Below, one piece after another: positions 22,130-33,224 of a stretch of 64,000 nt of DNA (positions within the stretch are counted from its first letter, which is position 1; every line of letters begins with the position of its first letter). The notes below the pieces were generated by a model. It did no database searches. It saw only the letters and a list, made by a program, of their open reading frames with translations, and had not been told where the DNA came from. Origin of the DNA: Ursus arctos (lineage: Eukaryota; Chordata; Mammalia; Carnivora; Ursidae); the NCBI RefSeq assembly GCF_023065955.2, contig NW_026622886.1, forward strand, positions 11,294,001-11,358,000, read 5' to 3'. The translations under genes and the position numbers were made by a program.

Positions 22130-24170
22130 ATGGTAAAAATATTTTACTGGAAGGATAAGAGTTACTTTTGCCAAATTTGCGACACTAAATAACACTTAAT
22201 TCCTGATAAAAGAGACTTTAAAATGACACCTGTCATTAATGCTTTAGGACAGCTTAGAACCACATTTCCTCCAGCTTCTACAATAAAATGAAAAAGGTCA
22301 GAACTGTGGCATGGAGTTCAGAGAAATTAACAATCTAGAGAATGTATCCTTGTCCCATTCTAATTTAACTACTAAAACAGTAGGCTGAAAGATTTCTATC
22401 AATTGTATAGGATCAAAGACAACATTTTGATAAAAATGGGAGAATACGGTCATTCACACCGCCTCAGTGGCCCTCCTCTTATGCTCCTCCAGGCAGTATC
22501 TGTGCCCTAGTAGGAATTCAGCGCCCCCCCCCCCCCCCCCCCCCGCCCGCCAACGTACAGTTAAAAAGATAAGAATCCCTTTGAAGAGTGATGGGGTGAG
22601 TAAAGAGGGACTTTAAGGAAAGGGCAAGGAAAGCTACAGCTGGGAGACCATCTGCACAAAAGTCCATTCATATTCCAATGCTCATTTTCTAAGACTAAAA
22701 ATAAAAAAGTTCAAACACATAAAAAATCATGGACTCTTAAGGCTTCCTCAGCCACTTAATTTTAAAAATAAACCATTTGCAGTTTGTTACAAAAAACAAG
22801 TTTTCCAAATTTAGAGAGTAATCTTAAAAACAGCTCCTAAAAGTATCAAAATTTGACAATATGTGAAAAGTAGAAAATATCAGCTCTAGATTCCAGAGTA
22901 CAAGTGACCCCACTTCAAGAAACTCTTTAGTAGGTTATTTTAGCTCTGATGAAATTTTCACATTGCTCCACAATACAAGATTAAAGATCTGTATTAAATA
23001 TCATTAGCACCAGTTTCCAGAATATTCTAATTGATTAAAGCAGAGGATGGTCAACTTTCCCTGTAAAATACACACACTATGGAGAAATGGCAGGGGATCT
23101 GGGTGTCAGGCAACAGATAAGCTATATGAGACATCATTTGCTAATTCCAACTTCATACCTCTAATTTCCCATTGAAATAATAAGAAACAAATATCACATT
23201 TGCTGAAAAGGTAGGACGTTATCTTTGCATTTTAAAACCCAGTCTTCACAGCGGGGTGCAGGCAAATCACACACCGTAATGTGTTATGCAACAACCGGGA
23301 AACTAACTTACGTAGAAGTTCATTTCTTTGTGGGATTTTCCCAACTTGAATCAATGCAAATTACATTACTCATCCCAGAGAGAAATATAAATTCATCAGG
23401 TCAAGTGCAGAGATAAAAATGAAGTTTCTCCATTCCAATTTACTCACATCACAACTGTTAAACGATAAGATCAAAACTGAAGGAAATAACCGGAGGAAAT
23501 GCTAGTTCAAGGTAATTTTTTAAAATAATAAAATTAAAAATTAAAATTGAAAAACCACGAACAGTCAAGTCTATAAGTTGTACCCTCACAGAAGAAAATC
23601 ACTATTTTTATCAGAAGAGACACCTAGCCATCCTTCACAGCCAAACACATTGAAAATTAATTCCCATATTAATTGGCACAAATCTGAAAACAGCGTATAT
23701 ACTATGTATCCCGAAAAGCTAAGGCACTGGTATTTGTCAAGGTAAAACCAGGAGATGCTTGTCCAAAGGACCTGGCATACCCAGGAATTATTCAGATAAT
23801 GGCATTAAATAAAGTTTCCAGAATTACTATACATTTCAATACAATAAATATATAAATACCTACCAGAAATTTTACAGGAAATGTTCATCATTTCTAGAGT
23901 CTATTTAATTGGGGGGAAAAAAAAGCTTTGCCTTTTCAGAGTCAGGGAGGAGTGTTAGGAAATGAAGAAGTTAGTAGAATTCAGAAGAGGATTGTAGAAA
24001 TATGAGTAACAATGGGTCAAAGAGATGGGAGATTGCAGGGAGCATGCAATGAAGCTGCCTATCACTACCAGCAATCCTGACCACCCTAGCCCAGGGCTCC
24101 CCTGCAGGACTAGAGCAGAATCAAAACTGCAAGTTTGTAATTCTTGAGCAGCGTTTTAGAATATAAGGAG
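22130..24170. other. Intron sequence around a poly-C tract, otherwise unassigned
   Basis: About 2 kb between exons 2 and 3 with no repeat I can name. No extra exon with good splice sites and Grx-like coding was found. Confidence 0.45.
22524..22544. repeat. C homopolymer, 21 bases
   Basis: Uninterrupted run of 21 C in the sequence GCG(C)21GCCCGCC. Confidence 0.95.
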
Positions 24171-24174
24171 AGTT

Positions 24175-24395
24175 GGGGCACGTGGGTGGCTCAGTTGGTT
24201 AAGAGTCCGACTCTTGATTTCGGCTCAGGTCATCATCTCAGGGTTGTGAGACAGAGCCCCATGTCAGGCTCCGTGCTCAGCTCGGGGTCTGCTTGAGATT
24301 CTCTCTCTCTCCCTCTGTCCCTCCCCCCTCACACTCCCGCGCACGCGATCTCTCTCTCCCTCTCAAATAAATAAATAACTAAAATCTTTAAAAAA
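24175..24395 (+). mobile_element. can-SINE, older subtype
   Basis: Complete. Flanks ATATAAGGAGAGT / ATATGTAAGGAAAGT. Confidence 0.92.
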
Positions 24396-24844
24396 ATATG
24401 TAAGGAAAGTGACCAAACATTGCCTGGCACATAGTAGGCACTCAATGGTGGCTCCTAATACAAGCCTACACTGTAGGCTTCCAAGTGCTTTCAGAAAGAT
24501 TTGAAATTATTTGGTCCTCATAATGAAGCTGTGTATTTAAAAAATACAATAGATAAGGTGGCATTGGCAACCTTACTGCAGAGGAAACTGATTCATAGAA
24601 TGAGAGCTGAGCCCTTTTAACTGCCCGTGTCCCTTCCATTACCCCACCATGTGCATAGAGTTTCGAAGGGCAAGACCAGTTTAGAAAAAAGGGCCACTTT
24701 TTAATAGGAGTGACCATACTGGCAATAGAGTCAGATATTTGTTGATCTCCACTTAACTGAGGCTCAATATTGATGAAGGAAGATCACCATCCAAGGTTTG
24801 GAGTCCTGATAGGAAAACAGGAAGGGCAAGTAGTTCTTTCATTT

Positions 24845-25075
24845 AAAAAACATTATGTAGCATTTACTATGTGCCAGGCATGTTCTGTGGCTTCCGTAGG
24901 TATTAGCTGATTTGATCGTCACGACAAACTTATGAGATAGGTATATTATTACCCACATTTTACAGAGGAGGAAACTGAGACACAACAGGTAAAAAACTTA
25001 ACCAAGGTCACATGGTTAATAAGTCGCAGAGGCAAGGTCCAAACTCTGACTTCAGAGTTCAGGCTCTTCACCATT
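24845..25075 (-). repeat. MIR
   Basis: Reverse: TTACTATGTGCCAGGCATG, TTTTACAGAGGAGGAAACTGAGAC, GTCACATGGTTAATAAGTCGCAGAGG. Confidence 0.8.
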
Positions 25076-25084
25076 ATTTGGAAA

Positions 25085-25250
25085 GAGAAGAGACTAGACA
25101 ACTCCATAATTTCAGAACTAAAAGGAATCTCAGTAGTCGACTAGTCTAAGCCCTTCATTTTACAGATTACACAAACAAGGGAGAAGAGCCTCAAAAGACC
25201 ACAAGGGCTATATGATGAAGCTCCCAGAGGCTGGGAATTATGCAGTGGAT
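25085..25250 (-). repeat. MIR-like old SINE
   Basis: AGAACTAAAAGGAATCTCAGTAG, TTCATTTTACAGATTACACAAAC; same type as the relics at 29800 and 40570. Confidence 0.45.
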
Positions 25251-25342
25251 TTCTCATACTCAACCCTCTTCCAAATTCTCTAACGTTTACTGCCTATGGT
25301 AATCACTTAGAATTTAGCATGGGTTACCTTAGATCATTTTTA

Positions 25343-25538
25343 TTTTTTTCTAAGATTTTATTTATTTGAGAGAGAGACAAAGAGATCATGAGCAAGGGGT
25401 GGGGCAGAGTGAGAGGAAGGAACAGACTCATTCAGTTTTGATCTCCCCAACATGGGGCTCCATCCCACGACCCAGAGATCACGACCTGAACCAAAATCAA
25501 GAGTTGGATGCTTAACCCACTGAGCCACTCAGGTGCTC
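25343..25538 (-). mobile_element. can-SINE
   Basis: Complete, reverse. Flanks AGATCATTTTTAT / AGACCATTTTTTT. Confidence 0.92.
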
Positions 25539-25804
25539 CAGACCATTTTTTTTTAAGCCCAAGGTCTGCCTTCTCAGGTTGACTAAACCCCCTAGGGATG
25601 GGACTTGTGTCTGCTACCTCTTGCAACCCTGTTCCCAACATGATGTCCTGCACAAAAGGCTCCACGATGGCTTCAATAGGGATGAAGCCCCAGATGACAA
25701 TGAAGCAGACTGTGTTGGGTGAGAAACAAAGATGAAAGGTTCTGCCTACTTTCAGTGTTTCCACCATTTGCCCAGCTTCCCCTTTTCCTTATTTAGAACA
25801 AGGG

Positions 25805-25805
<1 letters not shown>

Positions 25806-25841
<36 letters not shown>
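25806..25841. repeat. (CA)n microsatellite
   Basis: About 18 pure units. Confidence 0.95.
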
Positions 25842-25844
<3 letters not shown>

Positions 25845-26633
25845 GTCCAAGAAGCCTGTCTCTGTGCAAGGCTTCCAGAATAAAAGGCTTCTGAGGTCAA
25901 GAGATAGACAATAAGCTGGAAAATAAGTCAAGAGATAGACAAACTGAGAGAAAACTGAACTTAATAAATTACCCTACAGGTGAACCCTGACAGAAGGCCA
26001 GTTATGTTGATTTAAGAATCCACTGTATCTAGCCCTAGAGCTACCCCGAGTATGATTTAAAGCTAAGCTTCAGTGACATTTAAACATCCCCAGCCTTCCC
26101 ATAAAACACCTGACCAGGTTTGTCTTTCAATTCTCGACATCATTCTGTGGTGAAATCAGGGTGGACTAAACCAACCCTCCCCGTGGCTGTGATCACTGAC
26201 ATTTTCTCTCACATAATCAAAGACTAAGAACCAAGTAGGAAGCACAGTTTATTCTTTGGGAAGTCATTTTTCCCATAATAAGCATGAAGAGATACTTATC
26301 AAAATTTAGGAGTACCTTAAGTAACAGCTCCTTAGAAAATATTCTCTACAGAAGTGCCTAAAAGAGTAGCCAGCCACCTGGTTTGGGAGCTCGCCGACCC
26401 CAAATCTGCCTAACCTTGACTACCTGAAAACATCCAGTATTTTGCAAAAGCTCAGGAGATGACTCAAGCAACATTTTGTTCTCAAAAGCATCACTCTCCA
26501 AGGACTCTGAAGCAATTCAGACCCACACGAACCCCTTCCTCTGGTGAGATCCAACTGTTTACAGCTGAGCTCAGAAGTCTCCGCTTTCTCGAAGGCAACA
26601 AAGGGTCCCCGCTCCTGGAGGCTGACGCCTTAC

Positions 26634-26806
26634 CTCAGCACAGTGCTTGCACGTGGACTTGCTGACGATGACCACAGGGTGGCTGTCTATATAGGCCCTC
26701 AGCCGGGCTCTGGGGTCCAAGTCCCTTGGGCTGCTGGGCCTTGAAGGGCCACTCACACCAGTGGCTGGGTTTTCTGGCAAAGCTTGACTAGGGAGATGAT
26801 CCTTAG
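26634..26806 (-). CDS. TXNRD1: TXNRD1 Grx-form exon 2 (glutaredoxin active site)
   Basis: 173 nt. Acceptor TTCTAG ends at 26807; donor GAG|GTAAGG has its GT at 26633-26632. The first two bases complete the Ala codon split with exon 1, then KDHLPSQALPENPA follows, close to human AKDHHPGKTLPENPAG. The second half, RAYIDSHPVVIVSKSTCKHC, is the first beta strand and active-site helix of a glutaredoxin fold. The redox motif here is CKHC, where I recall CTRC in human TXNRD1. Both cysteines are kept, so a dithiol site is possible. The exon codes 58 residues counting the split codon, against about 51 in human; the extra seven lie in the Pro/Ser-rich linker before the fold. The next exon continues at codon phase 0. 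No frameshift or stop is present. Confidence 0.92.
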
Positions 26807-27699
26807 CTAGAAGTAATGGAAGCAAAGACGGTAATTATCAGAAAGGAAAACATGATGATGCATTTCCTAATATTAGATTCATTCGGCAAGCCTTACAATT
26901 TGAGCCCCAACCACCAAAATAAGGAGTCTGAGGAAGGACTCGAACATGGATTACACATTAAATTCTGTCATCTGACTGCAGACTCCTGGCAACTCACTGG
27001 ATATTTCCAATTTGTTTTTGCTACATTTGAGATTAGTTCTCGGGGGACCCTGACAAATGACAGCAGGAGACTGCACCTCCCTGAGGTAAGAGACTAAGTC
27101 ACAGGCTCTGGACAGCGAGGGCCGTCTATTGCCTCAGCCCCACCCATGGTTTAAATGCAGAGGGGCCAAAGAGAGAGATTACGTCCCCTTCTCACACAAC
27201 CCTGCTCAGAGACACAGGACTGGGCAACTCAAGCCAAGGCTGACTCCTTTTTCTCCAATTAACTTCGGGACCGGCAGACACTCCTGTGTCTTCAGGCCAC
27301 AGGCACAGCAAGATTTATAAAAAACGACTTCCTTCAGATTCTCTGTTTTCCTCTCCAGGATTTTCCTGCAGCCCAATGTGGCACCATAACAAACATGACC
27401 CAGCTCAGTGGTATGTTACCCCACATGACAACACTATCATCCTGGGCATCATAACCAGACAAAACCACTGAGAGATTGCTACCTCTGGCTTGTAAATATT
27501 TTAAACTAGCTATCTTCTCTAGGGCCACAAAGGAAGCAAGCTCAATCCTACCCCTATTCGCTCCTCCACAAGTTATTTCCTCTCATTTCTGCATGTCTAA
27601 GACCTACCCATTTTTCCTCAATCTCCTCATCATTTTCATAGTTGATATTAATGTTTACCCACAACTAAACAGGGAGTTAATATTTGTATGCATCATCTC

Positions 27700-27850
27700 A
27701 TGTAATCTTCACAAGGATATCATTATATAAACACTGCTACCATTATCCCTATTTTGCAAATAAGGAAACAGACTCAGAGAGGTTAAGCAACTTCCCCAAG
27801 ATTGCACAGCTTACAGTAGGAGATGGAACTAGGATTCAAATGTACATTAT
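27700..27850 (-). repeat. MIR
   Basis: Reverse: ATCATCTCATGTAATCTTCACAAGG, TTGCAAATAAGGAAACAGACTCAGAGAGG. Confidence 0.75.
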
Positions 27851-27929
27851 AATTCTCTAGAACCCATATTTTTTTTAAAAAACAGCTTTACTGATATACA
27901 ATTCATATACCATAGAATTCACCAATGGA

Positions 27930-28120
27930 GGGGCACCTGGTTGGCTCAGTTGGTTAAGCGTCTACCTTCAGTATAGGTCATGATCCTGGGGTTCTGGGAT
28001 CCAGCCCCATGTCAGCCTCCCTGCTCCTCGGGCAACCTGCTTCTCTCTCGCCCTCTGCCACTCCCCCTGCTTGTGCTCATTCTTTCAAATAAATAAATAA
28101 AATCCTTTTTTAAAAAAAAA
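27930..28120 (+). mobile_element. can-SINE
   Basis: Complete, inside an L1. Perfect 16-bp duplication AGAATTCACCAATGGA at 27914-27929 and 28121-28136. Confidence 0.96.
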
Positions 28121-28675
28121 AGAATTCACCAATGGAAATTATACAATTCAGTGAGTTTTAAAGTTGTGTAACCATCATAACAATCAAATTTAGAACATTT
28201 TCATCACCCCAAAAAGAAGCCCTGTAGCCATTAGAAGTTGCTCCCCATTTTCCCCCAGCCAGCCCTTCCCCCTTCCCTACCTCTAGGCAACCACTATTCT
28301 ACTTTATGGAGTCATACGATATGTAGTCTTTTGTAACTGAGTTCTTTCACTTAGCATTATATTTTTTAAGGTTCATCTGTGCTGTAGCACGTGTCAGTGC
28401 TTCCTTTCTTTTTTATTGCCAGATAATATTCCACTGTATGAATATACCACCTTTTTAAATCTATTCATCAGCTGATGGACATTTGGGTTGTTTCCATATT
28501 TGGGTTGTTTCCACTTTTTGGGTGGTGTGAACAGAGCTGCTATGAACATTTGTGCACAGGTTTTTGTTTTGAATACCTGTTTTTAATTCTTTTGAGTAAA
28601 TACCTAGGAGTAGAATTGGGTAATGTTAAATCTTTTGAGGAACCACCAAACTGTTTTCCAAAGCATCAACACCAT

Positions 28676-28875
28676 TTTTTTTTTAAGATTTTATTTATTT
28701 ATTTGACAGAGAGAGAGAGCAGAGAGAGAGAGGGAACACAAGCAGGGGGAGTGGGAGAGGGAGAAGCAGGCTCCCAGCGGAGCAGGGAGCCAGATGCGGG
28801 GCTCAATCCCAGAACACAGGGATCATGACCCGAGCCGAAGGCAGACGCTTAACGACTGAGCCACCCAGGCGCCCC
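28676..28875 (-). mobile_element. can-SINE
   Basis: Complete, reverse, inside an L1; ends GCCACCCAGGCGCCCC. Confidence 0.95.
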
Positions 28876-29143
28876 AACATGTAAAAGAGCCCCAATTTCT
28901 CCACATCCTTGCCAACACTTATGTTCTGCTTTCTGATTCTAGCCATCCTAATGGATGTGAAGTGGTGTCTCATTGTAGTTTGATGTGCATTGCTCTGGTA
29001 GCTAAGAATGCTGAGCAACTTTTCATGTGCTTATTGATTATTTGTACATATATCTTCTTTGGAGAAATGTCTGTTCAGATCCTTTTCCCATTTTCTAATT
29101 GGGCTATTTGTCTTTTATTGCTAAGTTATGAGAGTTCTTTTTT

Positions 29144-29342
29144 TAATTAATTTTTAAAATTTATTTTATTTTGACAGAGAGAGAATGAGAGCACAAGGAG
29201 GGGGAGCACCGGGCAGGGGGGTGGGGGAGAAGCAAGCTCCTCACTGAGCGGGGAGCCAGATGCAGGGCTCCATCCCAGGACCCTAGGATCATGACCTGAA
29301 CCAAAGGCAGCCACTTAACCAACTGTGCCACCCAGGTGGCCC
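29144..29342 (-). mobile_element. can-SINE
   Basis: Complete, reverse. Flanks TATGAGAGTTCTTTTTTT / TATAGAAAGTTTTTTT. Confidence 0.92.
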
Positions 29343-29344
29343 TA

Positions 29345-30650
29345 TAGAAAGTTTTTTTTAAAGCTAGTTAATTGTAAATTAAAAAAATAATCCCTATTAT
29401 ACACGGTCAAGACAGGGTCAAAAACTAAGCAGATTTTTTTAATATACTAAACATTCAAATATTACTAATACCTGAAATATAGATAAAGTAAAAAGGGATA
29501 TAGAAATCCCCATATTTAATATGAAGAATGGGTGCTTCTTAAAGAAAAACTAAAATCTATGCCAATTAATTTTAGGAATCTTAAAGAGCAATGGGGCTTG
29601 GTATTTGTCACAGAACATTCCACACCAGACCAGACCTTTTGTATCTGCCATCCAGAAGCTTCACCAATGCCCTCCAGCCTCACCAATGACACTTCAAATT
29701 TTTTAAATTAAACTCTGGTTTTCATATTCTCTTTTCCAAGTTGCTTATTTTAGAAGGCAACATGGAAATGAGGATTCTTAGCGGTAACATCTCATGGAAA
29801 GAGAATCACAGAATGTTAGCACAGGAAAAACACTGGGGGTCAGCAGGCCAACCTATTCATTCAACTACTGAGGAAACTGAGCTCCAGACAGGTAATTAAT
29901 TGGTGTCAGAGTCAGGGCTGCCACACAAGCCTCTTGATTCCATTATGCCTTACTGACTCCTTTGACTTCATGGGATGACTGACTCTAAAGGAAGGTGACA
30001 ATTCCTTACATAACATCTACGCTAAAGTCACCACCCACCTATTAAGCTCCGATATCTGCCAGTACACGGAACACAGAAATTAAGGCCATCACAGGGAAAG
30101 GGATATCTTCTGTAATCAAAAAGAGTTGCAATATTACTGGAGAGACTGTTCACCCAAAATAAACATAAAATAAACAAATTAATAGATAGATAAGAGATTG
30201 CCCAACTCATCAAAATCACTAGAATTTTTCCTTAAACTCTGCCTCTAACAAAAAAAGGCAAATTTTATTTTTAAATGTTTCCCCTCATTTGAAATAAAAT
30301 TTGGATCAGCATTCAAAGAAATAATATTAAGTAAATGTGGCAAGAACAGCATATAATCGTGTGGTCAGAAAAATTCAGATAAAGTTATATTTATGAGTTT
30401 CTTTATTTTGCCCCAACTCTTATGCCTAAGATCAATCCCTAATATTTGGATCAATGAAATACCTACTGTCCACTTGTAAAAACTCAAACCAAAAGTTAAT
30501 AATAAAAGTGCTCCGTACTTAACACTCATAAAAATTATGTGCATCAATGAAAGAGACTGCATAGCCCAGAAACAGACAAATATAGAAAATTTGTGATCAA
30601 AAGACATCACAAAGCAATAAAGAAAATATGTATTTTTAAAAATAGTATGG
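29345..30650. other. Intron sequence, mostly unassigned
   Basis: Contains a MIR-like relic at about 29800-29930 (ATCACAGAATGTTAGCACAGG ... GAGGAAACTGAGCTCCAG). Otherwise no exon or named repeat. Confidence 0.4.
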
Positions 30651-30655
30651 TAATG

Positions 30656-30840
30656 GGGCACCTGGGTGGTTCAGTCAGTTAAGTGTCCTACTCTTTATTT
30701 CAGCTCAGGTCATGATTTCAGGGTCATGAGATCGAGCCCTGTGTTAGGCTCTGCGCTGAGGATGAAGCCTACTTGGGATTCTCTCTCTCCCTCTCCCTCT
30801 CCCTCCCACCCCCTCTCTCTCTCTAAGAAAAAAGAAAAAA
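30656..30840 (+). mobile_element. can-SINE, older subtype
   Basis: Complete; flanks AATAGTATGGTAAT / AATAGCATGGTAAT. Confidence 0.92.
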
Positions 30841-31034
30841 AATTACAATAGCATGGTAATAATGGCTTGATAATTTGGAAAAAAGTTTTTTCACTTATCT
30901 CTTATTATATAACAAAGCATGTTAAACAGAATCGTTATCAGATCTCTAATGAGGTGATAACTTCCTAAACTGAGAAGTAAATACAAAGGAAAAGAGCAAC
31001 AGACTATATTGCAAAATAATAGTAATAATAATAA

Positions 31035-31500
31035 TTTTTTTAAGGCAAAAGAGCAGCCTAGAGAAAATACCTATATAGAAAAATAACAAAAGAACAAAAA
31101 GAACTCAAGAAAATTGGTGAAGAAATGGCAGGACCACAAATGATAAAGTGAATAAAGAACAGGAACAACCAATTCATTAGAAAGAAAAGAGCAAACCTAG
31201 AATAAAATGTCTTTTCACTTTTCTTTCAAAATCAGAAATGTAGATTAAAGCAACAAAGTACCATTTCTTATATATTAAACATGGAAACTCCCAGTGCTAG
31301 TAAATATACATTGAAGTGAGTCCAAGAACATAAGGGGGTATATAATATAAGCTGTTACTATTCTTTTTGAAAACAATTTGACAGAGTGGATCAAAAACCT
31401 TGAAATACCCATACCTTTTAACCAAGGATTCTTATAGGAATTTATCTTAAAAACAAAAAAAGTAAACTAATGAAAACATTATATTCATAAAAATGACCCT
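31035..31500 (+). mobile_element. LINE-1 fragment, old
   Basis: L1M-like: AGATTAAAGCAACAAAGTACC, TTGAAAACAATTTGACAGAG. Probably the same copy as 32040-32440. Confidence 0.6.
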
Positions 31501-31850
31501 TACCTCTTTATCTTCTCATAGGAAAAGCTTTTAGTAATTTTTATTAATATAATTAGCATCATCTAGTTAATGGGAAAATTTCCAAATCTCTTTTGAATAT
31601 GAGTTCTATAGCTTTAGGAATAATCAGGTTAACTTCCTGTGAAATCCAACAGGACAAAATAGGCCACTGACCTATCAACATTCTCCACTCCCTACCTCCT
31701 AAACATGTGTATCACCTTTCCAGGGCAGAGACAAAGTTATATCTTGTCTCTGCTGCCTTTCTCTCTCCAAAGGCTAAATTGCAAACAGATTGTATTCCTA
31801 GTCTCCAGCCTCCTTCACCCCTTTCTGTTCCCATCCTCAAACCACTCTTT

Positions 31851-32027
31851 TTTTTTTTTTTTTTAGATTTTATTTATTTTGGAGAGAGAGAGAGAACACA
31901 AGTGGGGAGGGGCAGAGGGAGAGGGAGAAGCAGACTCCCCACTGAGCAGGGACCCCAATGCGGGACTCGATCCCAGGACCCTGAGATCAAGACCTGAGTG
32001 AAAGGCAGAGGCTTAACCCAGGTGCCC
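31851..32027 (-). mobile_element. can-SINE, slightly shortened
   Basis: Reverse; lacks part of the tRNA end (CTTAACCCAGGTGCCC). Flanks AAACCACTCTTTT / AATCCATTCTTTT. Confidence 0.92.
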
Positions 32028-32039
32028 TCAATCCATTCT

Positions 32040-32440
32040 TTTTATCTACATATTACCAACACAGCATATTGGTTATAGTAAAAAACTGGAAAACAACACA
32101 TGTCCAACATTAGGAGAATGGCTAAATTATAGAAGCTTTCTTGTTCTTCAATAATTTTAATGGTTCTATACTATGCAAGATTCAAAACAATATGGAAATG
32201 GTTTGACATTATGTTAATTGCAAAGAAACAGAATACCAAAGCCTACATACCATAGTTTTATAATTACGTGAAACTTTGCATATAGGAATCCTGAAAAGGG
32301 ATATGCAATAAGGTCATAGAAGTTATACTGGCATGATTGAATTATGCATGACTTTTCCTTTCTTGTATTTCTCAAACTTAAAAAAAAAATTTTGCAAGAC
32401 ATAATAATTGGCCACAAATTGCAATAAATGATCCTTAATT
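32040..32440 (+). mobile_element. LINE-1 3' fragment, old
   Basis: GTAAAAAACTGGAAAACAACAC ... ATTAGGAGAATGGCTAAATTATA is the usual late L1 phrase; diverged. Confidence 0.6.
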
Positions 32441-32512
32441 AGAGGCTCCAACTCACAACCCCAAGATCAAGAGTCGCATGCTCCATGGACTGAGCCAGCC
32501 AGGTACACCACA
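32440..32512 (-). mobile_element. tRNA-derived SINE fragment, old
   Basis: Reverse tRNA part only: AGGCTCCAACTCACAACCCCAAGATCAAGAG ... GACTGAGCCAGCCAGG. Confidence 0.65.
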
Positions 32513-32674
32513 ACTGAGTAAATTTTCATATGAACTTAAATAGGATGATACTATTGTGTTAAATCCACCTGGTTTATGTGGAAAACTACTTGTTCTTAGG
32601 AGACACATGCCTAAATACTTAGGTCTGAAAGTCATGATGTCTATAACTTACTTCAAATGGTTCAGGATAAAACT

Positions 32675-32688
32675 GTGTGCGTGCGTGC

Positions 32689-32720
<32 letters not shown>
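32675..32720. repeat. (GTGC)n(GT)n microsatellite
   Basis: GCGTGCGTGCGTGCGT then about 12 GT units: a Z-DNA-prone alternating tract. Confidence 0.95.
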
Positions 32721-33071
32721 AGGGAGAGAGAGAGATTGATTGGGAGAGGAAAGAGGATGTAAGGTAGAAAAATAAAACAAATGTAGCAAAATAGGAATCT
32801 TAAGAAGAGAATAAGGGTATTCATATTAGTCTTCAACCTTTCTGTTGACAGGGGGAATTGGTAGAATTGCTGGAGTAATAGCCTTCAAAGCTCTTCTACA
32901 GAGCCCATGATAATATTCCCACTCGGATTTGTGGGAAAAGTCTGGCTCATGAAAAAGTCAGGAAGTCATAAGTCAGCCCACTTTGGGTACATCAGTCTGT
33001 AGCTAATAAGAAATCTCCGGGACTGTTTTCTTGACTTCCTTTGTTCAGGCAACATAAACATCTTCTAGACC

Positions 33072-33220
33072 AGTGGCCCTCAAGATACGGTAGGCATGCC
33101 TCTGGAATCCCTGAGGTTAAAACTAGTTTCATAACTATAAGATATAGTTGCCCTTTTCACTGTTGGCATCCTTAATAATGTAAAAGGCTACTAAGACCAA
33201 AAGTTTGAAAACCACCAACC
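33072..33220 (+). mobile_element. Short hAT-type element
   Basis: Ends CAGTGGCCCTCAAGAT and AAGTTTGAAAACCACC are diverged inverted repeats of the Charlie/Zaphod kind; about 145 bp, no coding. Confidence 0.6.
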
Positions 33221-33224
33221 TTGA

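Larger units (their letters stand above)
27868..29143 (-). mobile_element. LINE-1 3' half, interrupted by two can-SINEs
   Basis: Reverse L1: AGCTTTACTGATATACAATTCATATACC, AACCACTATTCTACTTTATGGA, GATAATATTCCACTGTATGAATATACC, CTTGCCAACACTTATGTTC. The complementary strand reads the end of ORF2 and the 3' UTR. SINEs sit at 27930-28120 and 28676-28875; a third abuts it at 29144. Confidence 0.88.
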
